Notes: generated from the letters alone by a model not told the origin. Positions 8,843-17,445 are shown, numbered from the stretch's first letter. The stretch is DNA of 64,000 bases from SP197 sp965242595 (GCA_965242595.1 OZ251464.1:1860001-1924000), one strand, 5' to 3'. Made by a program: numbers and translations.

Positions 8843-10096
8843 ATGAAAACCACCTTGCTGGCGGTGCTGGTTCTGGCAGCGCCCACCCTGGCCGCGGCGC
8901 AGAAGGGCGCGGTGCTGGATCATTACGCCACCATGGCCAACGCCATCTATGAGGATTCGCTGCTGGCCGGGCAGGACCTGCGCCAGGCCGTGGATCGCCT
9001 GATCGACGAACCCGGCGAGGACACGCTGCAGGCGGCGCGCCAGGCGTGGCTGGCGGCCCGCATCCCCTATCAGCAAAGCGAGGTTTATCGCTTCGGCAAC
9101 GCCATCGTCGACGATTGGGAGGGCAAGGTGAACGCCTGGCCCCTGGACGAGGGCCTGATCGATTATGTCGCGGCGAGCTATGGCGCCGAATCGGAGGAAA
9201 ACCCCGCCTATACCGCCAATGTGGTCGCCAACCCGGCCTTCACCTTCTCGGGCAGCGAGGTCGATGCCCGCGTCATCGACAAGGCCCTGCTGGCCGACAC
9301 GCTGCACGAGCTGGGCGGCATCGAGGCCAATGTCGCCACCGGCTATCACGCCATCGAATTCCTGCTGTGGGGCCAGGATCTCCACGGCACCGGGCCGGGC
9401 GCCGGCGAGCGGCCGGCGAGCGATTTCGACCCCGCCGCCTGCACGGGCGGAAACTGCGAAAGGCGCGCAGCCTATCTGGATGCGGCCACCCGCCTGCTGC
9501 TGGACGATCTGGCGTGGATGGCGGCGCAGTGGGCGCCGGGCGGGGCGGCCCGCGCGGCCCTGACGGCCGATGGCACGGCGGCGGGGCTGGCGGCCATCGT
9601 CACCGGCATGGGCAGCCTTTCCTATGGCGAGCTGGCCGGCGAGCGCATGAAGCTGGGCCTGTTGCTGCACGATCCGGAGGAGGAGCACGACTGCTTCAGC
9701 GACAACACCCACGATTCGCACTATTACGACGCGCTGGGCATCCGCAATGTCTATCTGGGCACATATCGCCGCAGCGACGGCACCGTTCTGCAAGGCCCCG
9801 GCCTTGCCACGCTGGTGGCCGCCGCCGATGCCGAGGCCGACCGGGAGCTGCGCCAGCGGCTGGACGCCACCATGGCGGCCATGGACGCCATCGTTCGGGC
9901 AGCCGAGGGCGGCGAGGCCTATGACCAGATGATCGCCGCCGGCAACGATGCGGGCCATGCGCGGGTGCAGGCCGCCATCGATGCGCTGACGGCCCAGACC
10001 CGCGCCATCGAGCGGGCGGTGGCGGTCCTGGGCCTGGCGGCGATTGCGATCGAAGGCTCCGACAGCCTCGACGATCCGGAGGCGGTGTTCCAGTAG
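8843..10096 (+). CDS. Imelysin family protein (IrpA-like, GxHxxE type)
   Basis: A 417-residue periplasmic protein: a signal peptide (MKTTLLAVLVLAAPTLAAAQ) followed by a full imelysin repeat. The diagnostic GxHxxE motif is present (GYHAIEFLLWGQD, about residues 166-178), together with the RFGNAIVDDWEGKVNAWP segment of the IrpA/ICMP group. The family is iron-regulated and thought to bind or help take up iron; protease activity is not supported by known structures. A good RBS (AGGAGA) lies upstream. With the leftward genes it completes the iron module around the Fur-like site. Confidence 0.92.
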   Translation: MKTTLLAVLVLAAPTLAAAQKGAVLDHYATMANAIYEDSLLAGQDLRQAVDRLIDEPGEDTLQAARQAWLAARIPYQQSEVYRFGNAIVDDWEGKVNAWPLDEGLIDYVAASYGAESEENPAYTANVVANPAFTFSGSEVDARVIDKALLADTLHELGGIEANVATGYHAIEFLLWGQDLHGTGPGAGERPASDFDPAACTGGNCERRAAYLDAATRLLLDDLAWMAAQWAPGGAARAALTADGTAAGLAAIVTGMGSLSYGELAGERMKLGLLLHDPEEEHDCFSDNTHDSHYYDALGIRNVYLGTYRRSDGTVLQGPGLATLVAAADAEADRELRQRLDATMAAMDAIVRAAEGGEAYDQMIAAGNDAGHARVQAAIDALTAQTRAIERAVAVLGLAAIAIEGSDSLDDPEAVFQ

Positions 10097-10105
10097 GCGC
10101 CCGTT

Positions 10106-11881
10106 TCAGCCTTCCGCCGCGCTCTGGCGGTGGAGGGGCAGCGTGAGGAAGGACGGCCGGGCGGCGTCGTGGAACAGGCGCTGCCTGGCCACCGCCGCCA
10201 CCCGGCCCTGGCCGAAAGCCTCGCCGGTGTTGAGATTGCGGTCGTAGCGGTTGAAGTCGCTGGACGAGACCTCCACCCGCAGCCGGTGGCCGGGCGCCAG
10301 CGCATAGGCGGTGTGCCAGAGGTCGATCTCCAGGGCCGTCGCCTGGCCGGGGGCCATGGGCACCAAGCGTTCGGGGCCGTGGCGGAAGCGACAGCGCAGG
10401 ATGCCGTCCTGGATCAGATTGGCGCCGCCGTCCGGGGCGACATCCACCAGGGCGCAGGTGAAATCGGTATCGGGGGCGTCGGTGGCCACATGGAGGTGGG
10501 CGCGGATGGGGCCGATCAGCTCCAGCCCTTCGGCCAGCGGCGCCCCGGTATAGACCAGCACATCGCCGCGCGCCTCGATCGCCTGCCGGTCGCCCATCTG
10601 GCCGGCCAGCGACCAGCAATCGATGGCCAGCGTGGCATCCACCGGGCGGTGCGGGTCGTAGGCGAAGCCATCCCAGGGCTCCTCCCCCTGCGGCGGCTGC
10701 CATGAGAGGCGCCCGTCGCCGTCGGCGCCATTGGCCGCGCCGCCGGAAGAAAGATAGAGCGGCACCAGCCGCGTGCCCGGCGGCGGCCAGGCATCGGCAT
10801 CGCGCCAGCGATCCGCCCCCATGACGTAATAGCGCACCGGGCCGGCGGCGCCGAAGCCGTTGTCCAGGCCCAGCAGATAGCGATCGAAAAAGGCCTGGAA
10901 GCTGTCCCAGCGGGCCTCGGCCGTGCCCTTTGCCACCGGCAGCAGGCCAACATGGCCGCAGCGATCGGCGCTGCCCTCATGGTCCCAGGGGCCGATGAAG
11001 AGGTGCTGATGGCCGGCCCTGGCGTTGTGTTCGGCCATGATGCGCCAGTCGGCGACGGTTGGCCCCAGATAGGTGTCGTACCAGCCGCCCCAATGCAGCA
11101 CCGGGATGCGAATCGCCTCATAGCCCGCCAGCACGCTGCGTTCCCGCCAGAAGGGCGCGGGCTGCGGATGGGCCATCAGGGCGTCGAAATAGGCCGAAGG
11201 CACGCCGGCCGCTGCCGCCATATCGGCCAGCGGCAGGTGGCGGTAATCGAGGCGCGAAAGGTCTTGATAGCGGCGGTCGGTCATGGAGATGGCCCAGGTG
11301 CCGACGGTGTTCAGCTGCAGGCAGCCGCCGCGCATGGTGGCCCGGTAGCGATCCAGGCTTATGTCGCCGGGCGCGATGCAGGCCAGCGCCGGATGGCGGC
11401 CGATGGCGGCGGCATAGCAGGTGAAGCCGTAATAGGATTCGCCCCACATGCCCACCCGGCCGTTGCACCAGGGCTGGCTGGCAACCCAGGCGATGCTGTC
11501 ATGGCCGTCGGAGATCTCGTGGCGGTTGAGATTGGGTTCGAAGCTGCCCTCCGAGGCCCATTTGCCGCGCACATCCTGCACCACCGCCGCATAGCCCTTG
11601 CGCACCCAATGGTCGGCGACGGTGGGCATGAAGCAGTACGGCTCCCTCTTGCCATAGGGCAGGCGGGTGAGGATGGCCGGAAAGGGGCCGCCCGCTGCCG
11701 GCAGATAGACATCGCTGGCAAGGCGGGTGCCATCGCCCATGGCGACCATGTGCTGGACCGGCGCCCCGGCGGGCGCGGCACGGTCCGGTGTGGTGGATGG
11801 GATGCGTTCATAGGCGGCCTGTTCGTGCTTGGCCTTCCAGGCGGCCAGCCCGCCCCCTGCCTCCGCTATCGTCTCCGCCAT
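10106..11881 (-). CDS. CocE/NonD family hydrolase (S15 peptidase-like)
   Basis: A 591-residue alpha/beta hydrolase of the CocE/NonD family. The nucleophile elbow is GMWGESYYGF (Ser about 149), the acid is in WGGWYDTY and the His in FIGPWDHEG. The C-terminal 200 residues form the jelly-roll X-Pro dipeptidyl-peptidase domain (ALEIDLWHTAYALAPGHRLRVEVSSS). Members hydrolyse esters or acylated peptides, and the substrate cannot be predicted. No signal peptide is seen, so it is likely cytoplasmic. A purine-rich GGGAGGGGGAGA precedes the ATG. It ends nine bases from the convergent imelysin gene and starts 13 bases after thyX on the same strand. Confidence 0.9.
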   Translation of the reverse strand: MAETIAEAGGGLAAWKAKHEQAAYERIPSTTPDRAAPAGAPVQHMVAMGDGTRLASDVYLPAAGGPFPAILTRLPYGKREPYCFMPTVADHWVRKGYAAVVQDVRGKWASEGSFEPNLNRHEISDGHDSIAWVASQPWCNGRVGMWGESYYGFTCYAAAIGRHPALACIAPGDISLDRYRATMRGGCLQLNTVGTWAISMTDRRYQDLSRLDYRHLPLADMAAAAGVPSAYFDALMAHPQPAPFWRERSVLAGYEAIRIPVLHWGGWYDTYLGPTVADWRIMAEHNARAGHQHLFIGPWDHEGSADRCGHVGLLPVAKGTAEARWDSFQAFFDRYLLGLDNGFGAAGPVRYYVMGADRWRDADAWPPPGTRLVPLYLSSGGAANGADGDGRLSWQPPQGEEPWDGFAYDPHRPVDATLAIDCWSLAGQMGDRQAIEARGDVLVYTGAPLAEGLELIGPIRAHLHVATDAPDTDFTCALVDVAPDGGANLIQDGILRCRFRHGPERLVPMAPGQATALEIDLWHTAYALAPGHRLRVEVSSSDFNRYDRNLNTGEAFGQGRVAAVARQRLFHDAARPSFLTLPLHRQSAAEG

Positions 11882-11894
11882 CGTCTCCCCCTCC

Positions 11895-12818
11895 CTACTC
11901 CGTCAGCACCGCCTGCAGCTCGTCCCAGATGCGCCGCGACAGGCCGCTGGAGCCTTCCGTCACCTTTTCGCCGGCGATCAGGCGGCGGATCACGGCCAGT
12001 TGGCCGGCGCTCAGCTGGGCGCCCTCCATGCGGTTTTCCATGAAGGCGGCGAAGGCCAGGGGCACCCAGGCCTTCACGGTCTCCAGCATGGTTGCGGCAT
12101 AGGCGCGGATTTCGTGCTGGGCGTGGGGGTCGGCGCGCAGGGCCAGGAAATGGAACAGATTGTGCAGGTCCGTCTTCCAATACCACTGGGTGTAGGTGGC
12201 CAGTGGCAGGTTCAGCCGCGCCAGCTCGCGGGCCAGGCCGTGCCGGCCGTCGCCGTCCTGGCCCAGCATGGCTTCGTAATGGTCGAAGGCGTTCTCGGCG
12301 TCGCGCTTCAGGGTGTCCAGCACGAAGGCCGCCTCCTCGCCCGCCAGCGCCTGGCCGCGCCCCTGGCCGTTGGCCTTCGATTGCGCCGCCAGGGCCTCGG
12401 GCGGGGGCAGGTAGAACTCGCGGTCCAGGATGGAATAGCGGGCGGAATATTCGTTCACATTGGCGGTGCGGTGGCGAATCCACTGGCGGGCGACGAAGAT
12501 CGGCAGCTTGACGTGGTATTTGATCTCGCACATCTCGAAGGGCGTGCTGTGGCGATGGCGCATCAGATAGCCGATCAGGCCGGCATCGCTGCGGGCCGAG
12601 CGGGTGCCGCGCCCGTAGGAGACCCGCGCCGCCTGCACGATGGCCCCATCGTCGCCCATATAGTCGATCACGCGCAGAAAGCCGTGGTCCAGCACCGGCA
12701 GCGGGCGATAAAGCAACTCTTCCAGCCCCGCCGCCACCGTCCGGCGGGTGGGCTGCCATGCCGCGCGCTGGGCGGCGATTTCGGCTGCCCCCTCGCCCCT
12801 CTTGCCGCCGCTGGCCAT
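11895..12818 (-). CDS. thyX: FAD-dependent thymidylate synthase
   Basis: A 307-residue ThyX. It carries the signature RHR(X7)S (RHRTANVNEYS, residues 115-125). The enzyme makes dTMP from dUMP using methylene-tetrahydrofolate as carbon donor and FAD/NADPH as reductant, and replaces ThyA. The frame stays open upstream through the tmRNA region, but that extension is spurious: the ATG at 12818 follows GGGGAGGGG and opens the family N-terminus. FolD, which interconverts the same folate pool, is encoded 7 kb away. Confidence 0.95.
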   Translation of the reverse strand: MASGGKRGEGAAEIAAQRAAWQPTRRTVAAGLEELLYRPLPVLDHGFLRVIDYMGDDGAIVQAARVSYGRGTRSARSDAGLIGYLMRHRHSTPFEMCEIKYHVKLPIFVARQWIRHRTANVNEYSARYSILDREFYLPPPEALAAQSKANGQGRGQALAGEEAAFVLDTLKRDAENAFDHYEAMLGQDGDGRHGLARELARLNLPLATYTQWYWKTDLHNLFHFLALRADPHAQHEIRAYAATMLETVKAWVPLAFAAFMENRMEGAQLSAGQLAVIRRLIAGEKVTEGSSGLSRRIWDELQAVLTE

Positions 12819-12896
12819 GGCCCCTCCCCTGCCGGCCAGCATAGCGGTGCCCGCTGCCCTGGCGGGGCCAGCCTGTGGATGGCGTGTGGATAGGCC

Positions 12897-12925
12897 TTGC
12901 CAGGGCGGGCGGCAGCGCCTATATG
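12897..12925 (+). promoter_or_regulatory. Sigma70-like promoter of the tmRNA gene
   Basis: TTGCCA at 12897-12902 and TATATG at 12920-12925 are separated by exactly 17 bases. They lie just upstream of the first tmRNA helix, and a start about seven bases downstream would place the 5' end at the hairpin at 12932. The match to the vegetative consensus is 5/6 and 4/6. Function is inferred from position. Confidence 0.6.
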
Positions 12926-12931
12926 AGGGGT

Positions 12932-13190
12932 GCCCGGCGTGCCGGGCTATGGCGATAAACGCCGTTCGGAATAAGCGTTGCGGACGCGGGGGCAGTACCC
13001 GCCGCCTCCACCTTGCGGGGGCGAACCAGGATCGACGCGCGTGGTAAAGGTTCGGTTTTCGCCCGGTATGATACCGCCGTAATGGGTCGAACACATAGAC
13101 GCCAACGACAACGAGGCGCTCGCTGTCGCCGCGTAGGCGATAAGCGCGGTTCGGAGGGCACCGGGCAACAGAAGCCCTCCATTTCACCGG
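12932..13190 (+). ncRNA. ssrA: Circularly permuted two-piece tmRNA (ssrA)
   Basis: The tag frame GCC AAC GAC AAC GAG GCG CTC GCT GTC GCC GCG TAG at 13101-13136 encodes ANDNEALAVAA, a typical alphaproteobacterial degradation tag. The acceptor piece comes first and ends in the strand CGCCTCC plus A at 13003-13010. The coding piece begins with GGGGGCG at 13017-13023, which pairs with it and includes the G3-U70 pair that marks alanine tRNAs. GGATCGACG near 13030 is the conserved tmRNA 5' element. Only four bases (TTGC) separate the two acceptor strands beyond the CC. The T-arm stem is present (12986-13002) but its loop GGCAGTA is not the usual TTCRANY. The outer ends are approximate; a 7-bp hairpin at 13153-13180 may be the 3' end or terminator. 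It rescues stalled ribosomes. Confidence 0.92.
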
Positions 13191-13230
13191 CCTGCCGCGC
13201 CGTGGCAAGCCGCCCACCCTGGCAGCGCCG

Positions 13231-13692
13231 ATGACGGATTCGCTCCCCTACCACGCCTTCCTTGACGATGCCCTGCGCGGTGTCATGGCCCGCGCCCTGG
13301 ACGTGGTGGCGCGCCGGGGCCTGCCGCCTGGCCACCATTTCTATATCGCCTTTCGCACCCATCATCCCGGCGTCGCCATGGACGAGGCGCTGAAGGCCCG
13401 CCACCGCCCGGAGATGACGGTGGTGCTGCAACACCGTTTCTGGGACCTGGCCGTGGACGCCGATGGTTTCCGGGTCGGGCTCGCCTTCGACGGCCAGCCG
13501 CACCGGATTCGCGTGCCCTTCGCGGCGGTGACCTCGTTTGCGGACCCGGGCGTGAAATTCGGCCTGCAATTCGACAAGCGCGGCGCGGCGGAGGCAGGCG
13601 ATGGCAGCGAAGATGAGCCCGCGCCAGAGGAGAAGGAGGCGGGGGAAGAGGCCGACAACATCGTCGCCCTCAACCGCTTCCGCAAGACATGA
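13231..13692 (+). CDS. sspB: SspB, ClpXP adaptor for ssrA-tagged proteins
   Basis: A 153-residue alpha-type SspB. The N-terminal two-thirds (YHAFLDDALRGVMARALDVV, HFYIAFRTHHPGV) is the tag-binding fold. An acidic linker (EDEPAPEEKEAGEEAD) leads to the short C-terminal ClpX-binding tail NIVALNRFRKT. It tethers ssrA-tagged polypeptides to ClpXP for degradation. It starts about 40 bases after the tmRNA, so the tag RNA and its adaptor are adjacent and co-oriented. The RBS is weak. Length and tail fit the family well. Confidence 0.93.
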   Translation: MTDSLPYHAFLDDALRGVMARALDVVARRGLPPGHHFYIAFRTHHPGVAMDEALKARHRPEMTVVLQHRFWDLAVDADGFRVGLAFDGQPHRIRVPFAAVTSFADPGVKFGLQFDKRGAAEAGDGSEDEPAPEEKEAGEEADNIVALNRFRKT

Positions 13693-13726
13693 GGCGCCAC
13701 TTTTCAGGCGCAATGGGAGGAATGGA

Positions 13727-14656
13727 ATGGACGAACTCGGCACTCTGAAAGATGTCCCTCTGCGCGATGTGTGGGGGCACGAGGCCCAGCACTTCACACC
13801 CTGGCTCAGCGAGCATCTCGACCTGCTAGGCGATGCGATCGGCATGGGGCTGGAGTTTGTCCAGAAAGAAGTGCAAGTCGGCTCCTTCTCGGCCGACATC
13901 CTGGCCCACAAAGCTGACGACGAGGATCATCGCGTCTTGATCGAAAACCAGTTGGGGGGCTCAGACCACGAGCATCTAGGGAAGGTCATGACCTATCTGG
14001 GCGGCCTCGACGCCAGGACGGTGGTCTGGGTCGCCGCCAGCTTTACCAACGAGCATCTCTCGGCCATCAAATGGCTGAACGAGCACACCCATGAGGGTTG
14101 TTCCTTCTTCGCCGTCAGGGTGAGGGCCGCCCGCATCGACCAATCCCGCCCCGCCTCCCTGTTCGAGGTGGTAGAGCGCCCCAACGCATGGGAACGGCAA
14201 CAACGGCATGAAGTGCGAACAGGCCTGACCGAACTGGGTAAGTGGCGCAAGCGCTTCTGGGAACATGTGACCGCCTCCGACGCCAAATCCTGGAACGGCA
14301 TTTCGCCGGGCGCAGGTCACAGCATCCGATGGCTGGGAGAAGGGTATGAGATCATGAAACAGCTGGACCTCGTGCTCTACCTCGCCGCGGGAGAGGTCGG
14401 CATCCACATCAGAGGAAAGCCCAAGGCTCCCGAGGACCAAGCCGCCAGCGCTCTGAAATCTTTGGACGAGCACCTTTTCAAACACCTAGGCGTGAAGATG
14501 GACAACAAGGGCGACTACTACTTCCTGCAGTCCAAGGAAGGCGTGAACACTGACGATGAAAGCCAATGGCCCGCCCTCGCCGGCTGGCTCACCGAAAAGC
14601 TGAACCTCTATCGGGCCGCTATCGAAAAATTTCCCGCCACCCCGGCCGACGGCTGA
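13727..14656 (+). CDS. DUF4268-type protein with PD-(D/E)XK nuclease-like N-terminal domain
   Basis: A 309-residue protein. The N-terminal half has the layout of a PD-(D/E)XK nuclease-like fold: FSADILAHKADDEDHRVLIENQLGGSDHEHLGK supplies the acidic residue and the ENQ element. The C-terminal half resembles DUF4268. Such genes are scattered in accessory regions and a DNA-targeting role is suspected but not shown. I chose the ATG at 13727 because GGGAGGAATGG precedes it; the frame opens earlier inside sspB. Composition is visibly less GC-rich than the neighbours, which suggests transfer. It is inserted between sspB and a transporter that lacks a normal start. Confidence 0.7.
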   Translation: MDELGTLKDVPLRDVWGHEAQHFTPWLSEHLDLLGDAIGMGLEFVQKEVQVGSFSADILAHKADDEDHRVLIENQLGGSDHEHLGKVMTYLGGLDARTVVWVAASFTNEHLSAIKWLNEHTHEGCSFFAVRVRAARIDQSRPASLFEVVERPNAWERQQRHEVRTGLTELGKWRKRFWEHVTASDAKSWNGISPGAGHSIRWLGEGYEIMKQLDLVLYLAAGEVGIHIRGKPKAPEDQAASALKSLDEHLFKHLGVKMDNKGDYYFLQSKEGVNTDDESQWPALAGWLTEKLNLYRAAIEKFPATPADG

Positions 14657-14689
14657 CGCGCCGCCACCCCTCCGCACGACAGCCGAACC

Positions 14690-15589
14690 CTGCGTTCCCC
14701 CTCCCACATCGCCGTCTGCCTCGCCGTCGCCTTCACCGCCGGGTTGTGGGGGCTCTACTGGCTGCCGCAGCGCGTGCTGGAGGCGGACGGGCTGACCGGC
14801 GGCTGGGGAACGCTGACGCAGAACGCCATCCCGCTGCTGTTGATGACGCCGCTGGCCATCTGGCGCGCCTTTCGGGGCCTGCCCAGCGGCGCCAGCTGGT
14901 GCCTGATCGGCGTTTTGGCCGGCGGCGGCTTCGTCTGCTACGCCAACAGCCTGCTGCTGACCGAGGTGGTCCGCGCGCTGCTGTTGTTCTATCTCACCCC
15001 GGTGTGGGCGACGCTGCTGGAACGCTTCGCCCAGGGCAAGCGGCTGGCCCCGGCGCGCTTCGTCACCCTGGCGCTGTCGCTGGCCGGCGTGTGGATCGTC
15101 TTCGGCCAGGACGGCACCCTGCCGCTGCCCCGCAACGCCGGCGACTGGCTGGCGCTGGCGGGCGGGGCTATGGTGGCGGCCGGCGCGGCGCGGGTGAACG
15201 CCGTGCAGCCCAGCCTGCCGCCGCTCCTGTTCGCCGTCTATCTCTACGCCACCGCCAGCGCCGCCTTTCTGGGCTGGCTGCTGGCGGGCGAGCTGGGGCC
15301 GGTGCCTTCGATGGACACCGTGATCGCCTCGCTGCCCTTCCTGCTGGCATTGACGCTGGGCCTGCTGTTTCCCAGCACCGCGCTGCTGATCTGGTCGCCC
15401 ACCCGCATCGGCGCCGGCGCCTTCGGCATCCTGATCCTGACCGAGCTGGTGGCGGGCGCCATCAGCGCCGCCCTGCTGACCGACGAGGCCTTCGGCTGGC
15501 GCGAGACGACGGGCTGCGCTCTGATTCTGCTGGCCGGCACCGTCGAGGTGCTGGCCCCCGCCGGGCGCGACGCCAGGGCGAAAGCGTAA
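14690..15589 (+). CDS. DMT family (EamA) transporter with no standard start codon
   Basis: An integral membrane protein of the drug/metabolite transporter superfamily: two EamA repeats with about ten hydrophobic helices (HIAVCLAVAFTAGLWGLYWL is the first, TGCALILLAGTVEVLAP the last). The substrate is unknown. The reading frame is open directly from the stop of the preceding gene, but between 14657 and the first helix there is no ATG or GTG. The only candidates are CTG at 14690, used here, and TTG at 14744, which would cut helix 1. No SD is seen. This may be a gene whose 5' end was lost when the upstream gene arrived. Homology of the body is clear; the start and expression are uncertain. Confidence 0.75.
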   Translation: MRSPSHIAVCLAVAFTAGLWGLYWLPQRVLEADGLTGGWGTLTQNAIPLLLMTPLAIWRAFRGLPSGASWCLIGVLAGGGFVCYANSLLLTEVVRALLLFYLTPVWATLLERFAQGKRLAPARFVTLALSLAGVWIVFGQDGTLPLPRNAGDWLALAGGAMVAAGAARVNAVQPSLPPLLFAVYLYATASAAFLGWLLAGELGPVPSMDTVIASLPFLLALTLGLLFPSTALLIWSPTRIGAGAFGILILTELVAGAISAALLTDEAFGWRETTGCALILLAGTVEVLAPAGRDARAKA

Positions 15590-15602
15590 CCGCCCGGACC
15601 GT

Positions 15603-16559
15603 TCAGCCGCCGCGGCTGCAGGAGGCGCCGCCCAGCACGCAGAAGGTGGCGCAATGGGGGTGGTTCAGCTTCACCGCGCCGGACGCTTCGCCCAGGGTGG
15701 CGCCCATTTCGAAGCGGCGGTCGTAGGGCAGCAGCGTGCAGGCCACCACCACCGGGCCGGGCGCGCCCTTGCGCTTCACCACCATGCGTGAGGACGCGCA
15801 CATGATCTCGGCCGGGCTGCGCCCCAGCACCTGCCAGCAAGCGGCGGTGATCTCCGGCACCTCGGCCGCCTCGTCCATCTCGGGAAACAGCACCAGCTCT
15901 GCCGGGTTATCGGCATCGATGGCGAGGCCCAGGCGGGCGAACAGGGCGCGATAGCCCTGGCGCAGGCTGGCCTCGTCTTCCTGCCAGCGGGTGCGCCCGG
16001 CAACATGGATGCGAAAGCCGTGCTGCCCCAGCCAGCGCAGCCCGGCCATCGCCGGCTCCCACGAACGGGCGCCGCGTTCCAGCTGGTGGCGTTCCCTGCT
16101 GTAGTGATCGATGGAAACCCGCAGCACCAGCCTGGCCCCATGGCGCGCCTTCAGGGCCAGCAGGGCATCGGCGCAATGCATCATCGGGCGCATGGCGTTG
16201 GTTAGCACCAGCACGCGAAAGCCGCGTTGCAGCGCGTCTTCGACCATGGCCATGAATTGCGGGTTCATGAACGGCTCGCCGCCGGTAAAGCCGATCTCTT
16301 CGGTGCCCAGGCCGTCGCGCTCGATCTCGTCCAGAAAGGCCGCCACCTCGGCGGCCGCGATATAGGCCAGGCGGTCGTTCCGGGGGCTGGATTCCATGTA
16401 GCAGCCAGCACAGGCCAGATTGCACAGCGAGCCGGTGTTGATCCACAGCGTCTGCAGCCGGCCCAGGGCGACCCTTGCGCGCTTTTCGCCACCGGCCGTT
16501 ACGTCGGGATCGACGAAGCGGCCCGGCGGCGGCGTCAGGATGGAGATGTCCGCGTCCAT
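15603..16559 (-). CDS. Radical SAM protein
   Basis: A 318-residue radical SAM enzyme. The cluster motif CNLACAGC (CxxxCxxC) is near residue 44 and is followed by a GFTGGEPFMNPQF segment, the SAM-binding GGE element. Extra cysteines occur near the C-terminus (CATFCVLGGASC). The motif identifies the chemistry (reductive cleavage of SAM by a 4Fe-4S cluster) but not the substrate. The frame is open another 18 codons upstream; I took ATG 16559 because the upstream residues look non-coding. It is divergent from the TauD-like gene, with 68 bases between starts. Confidence 0.85.
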   Translation of the reverse strand: MDADISILTPPPGRFVDPDVTAGGEKRARVALGRLQTLWINTGSLCNLACAGCYMESSPRNDRLAYIAAAEVAAFLDEIERDGLGTEEIGFTGGEPFMNPQFMAMVEDALQRGFRVLVLTNAMRPMMHCADALLALKARHGARLVLRVSIDHYSRERHQLERGARSWEPAMAGLRWLGQHGFRIHVAGRTRWQEDEASLRQGYRALFARLGLAIDADNPAELVLFPEMDEAAEVPEITAACWQVLGRSPAEIMCASSRMVVKRKGAPGPVVVACTLLPYDRRFEMGATLGEASGAVKLNHPHCATFCVLGGASCSRGG

Positions 16560-16627
16560 GGTCCGCACCGTCACATCGGCCGCGATTGTGGTCCAGGATG
16601 GCGGCGGCGGCAAGCCGGAGGACGACG

Positions 16628-17356
16628 ATGGCCGCCGGTATTCGCAGCCGCCCGCTGACGCCGGCCCTGGGGGCCGAGGTGGAAGGCATCGACCTTGCCT
16701 CGCCGCTGGCCGACGATGCCTTCGCCGCGCTGCAGCGGCTGGGGCGGCGTTTCGGGCCGCTGCACCGCCATCCCCAGGGGGATATGGCGGATTTCGAGGG
16801 CATCGTTCGCATCTGCACAGAGCGCGACTCCAAGACCTTCGGCGGTAGCAAATGGCATGGCGACGCCAGCTGCAACCGGGAACCGCCGCTTGCCAGCATG
16901 CTGCGCATGGAACAGGTGCCGCAAGCGGGAGGCGACACGCTGTTTGCCAACGCCATAGCCGCCTTCGAGGCGCTGACCACGCATCATGTCGGCGCCCGCC
17001 ATCATGGCGGCTATTTCGGCATCAGGCAGGACCAGACCCGCGACGGTGCCTTTCCGGAGGCGGTCCATCCGGTGGTGGCCCTGCATCCGGTCAGCGGGCG
17101 CAAGGCGCTTTATGTCAACCGCATCTTCACGGAAGCGGTGGTGGAACTGGTGGCGGGCGAAAGCGCCATGCTGCTGGAATGCCTGTTCGGGCACATCGCC
17201 CAGCCGTGCTTTCAGTGCCGTTTCCAGTGGCGGCCGAACTCGGTTGCTCTGTGGCACAACCGCGCCACCCAGCATCTGGCCATCTGGGACTACTGGCCGC
17301 ACACCCGTTGCGGCCACCGCGTGACCATCGAGGGCGAAGCGCCGCGCGTCCCCTGA
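16628..17356 (+). CDS. TauD/TfdA-family dioxygenase, shortened
   Basis: A 242-residue Fe(II)/2-oxoglutarate dioxygenase-like protein. The iron ligands appear intact: HxD in SKWHGDAS (His77, Asp79) and the distal His in NRATQH, followed by the 2OG-binding Arg region (HRVTIEG). It is about 40 residues shorter than usual: the strand that normally ends FFRDQ is absent between AALQRL and GRRFGPLH, and the region after FEALTTHH is compressed. This could be a genuine short variant or an in-frame decaying gene. The substrate is unknown. The tRNA-Ala gene lies on the opposite strand immediately downstream. Confidence 0.65.
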   Translation: MAAGIRSRPLTPALGAEVEGIDLASPLADDAFAALQRLGRRFGPLHRHPQGDMADFEGIVRICTERDSKTFGGSKWHGDASCNREPPLASMLRMEQVPQAGGDTLFANAIAAFEALTTHHVGARHHGGYFGIRQDQTRDGAFPEAVHPVVALHPVSGRKALYVNRIFTEAVVELVAGESAMLLECLFGHIAQPCFQCRFQWRPNSVALWHNRATQHLAIWDYWPHTRCGHRVTIEGEAPRVP

Positions 17357-17369
17357 ACGGCGGCGCGGG

Positions 17370-17445
<76 letters not shown>

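Noticed and set aside
12819..13217. N-terminal extension of ThyX through the tmRNA
   Set aside because: The extra residues are Arg-rich and unlike ThyX; a strong RBS precedes ATG 12818.
12919..13911. 330-codon minus-strand frame across tmRNA and sspB
   Set aside because: It covers the tmRNA and the antisense of sspB and has no family similarity.
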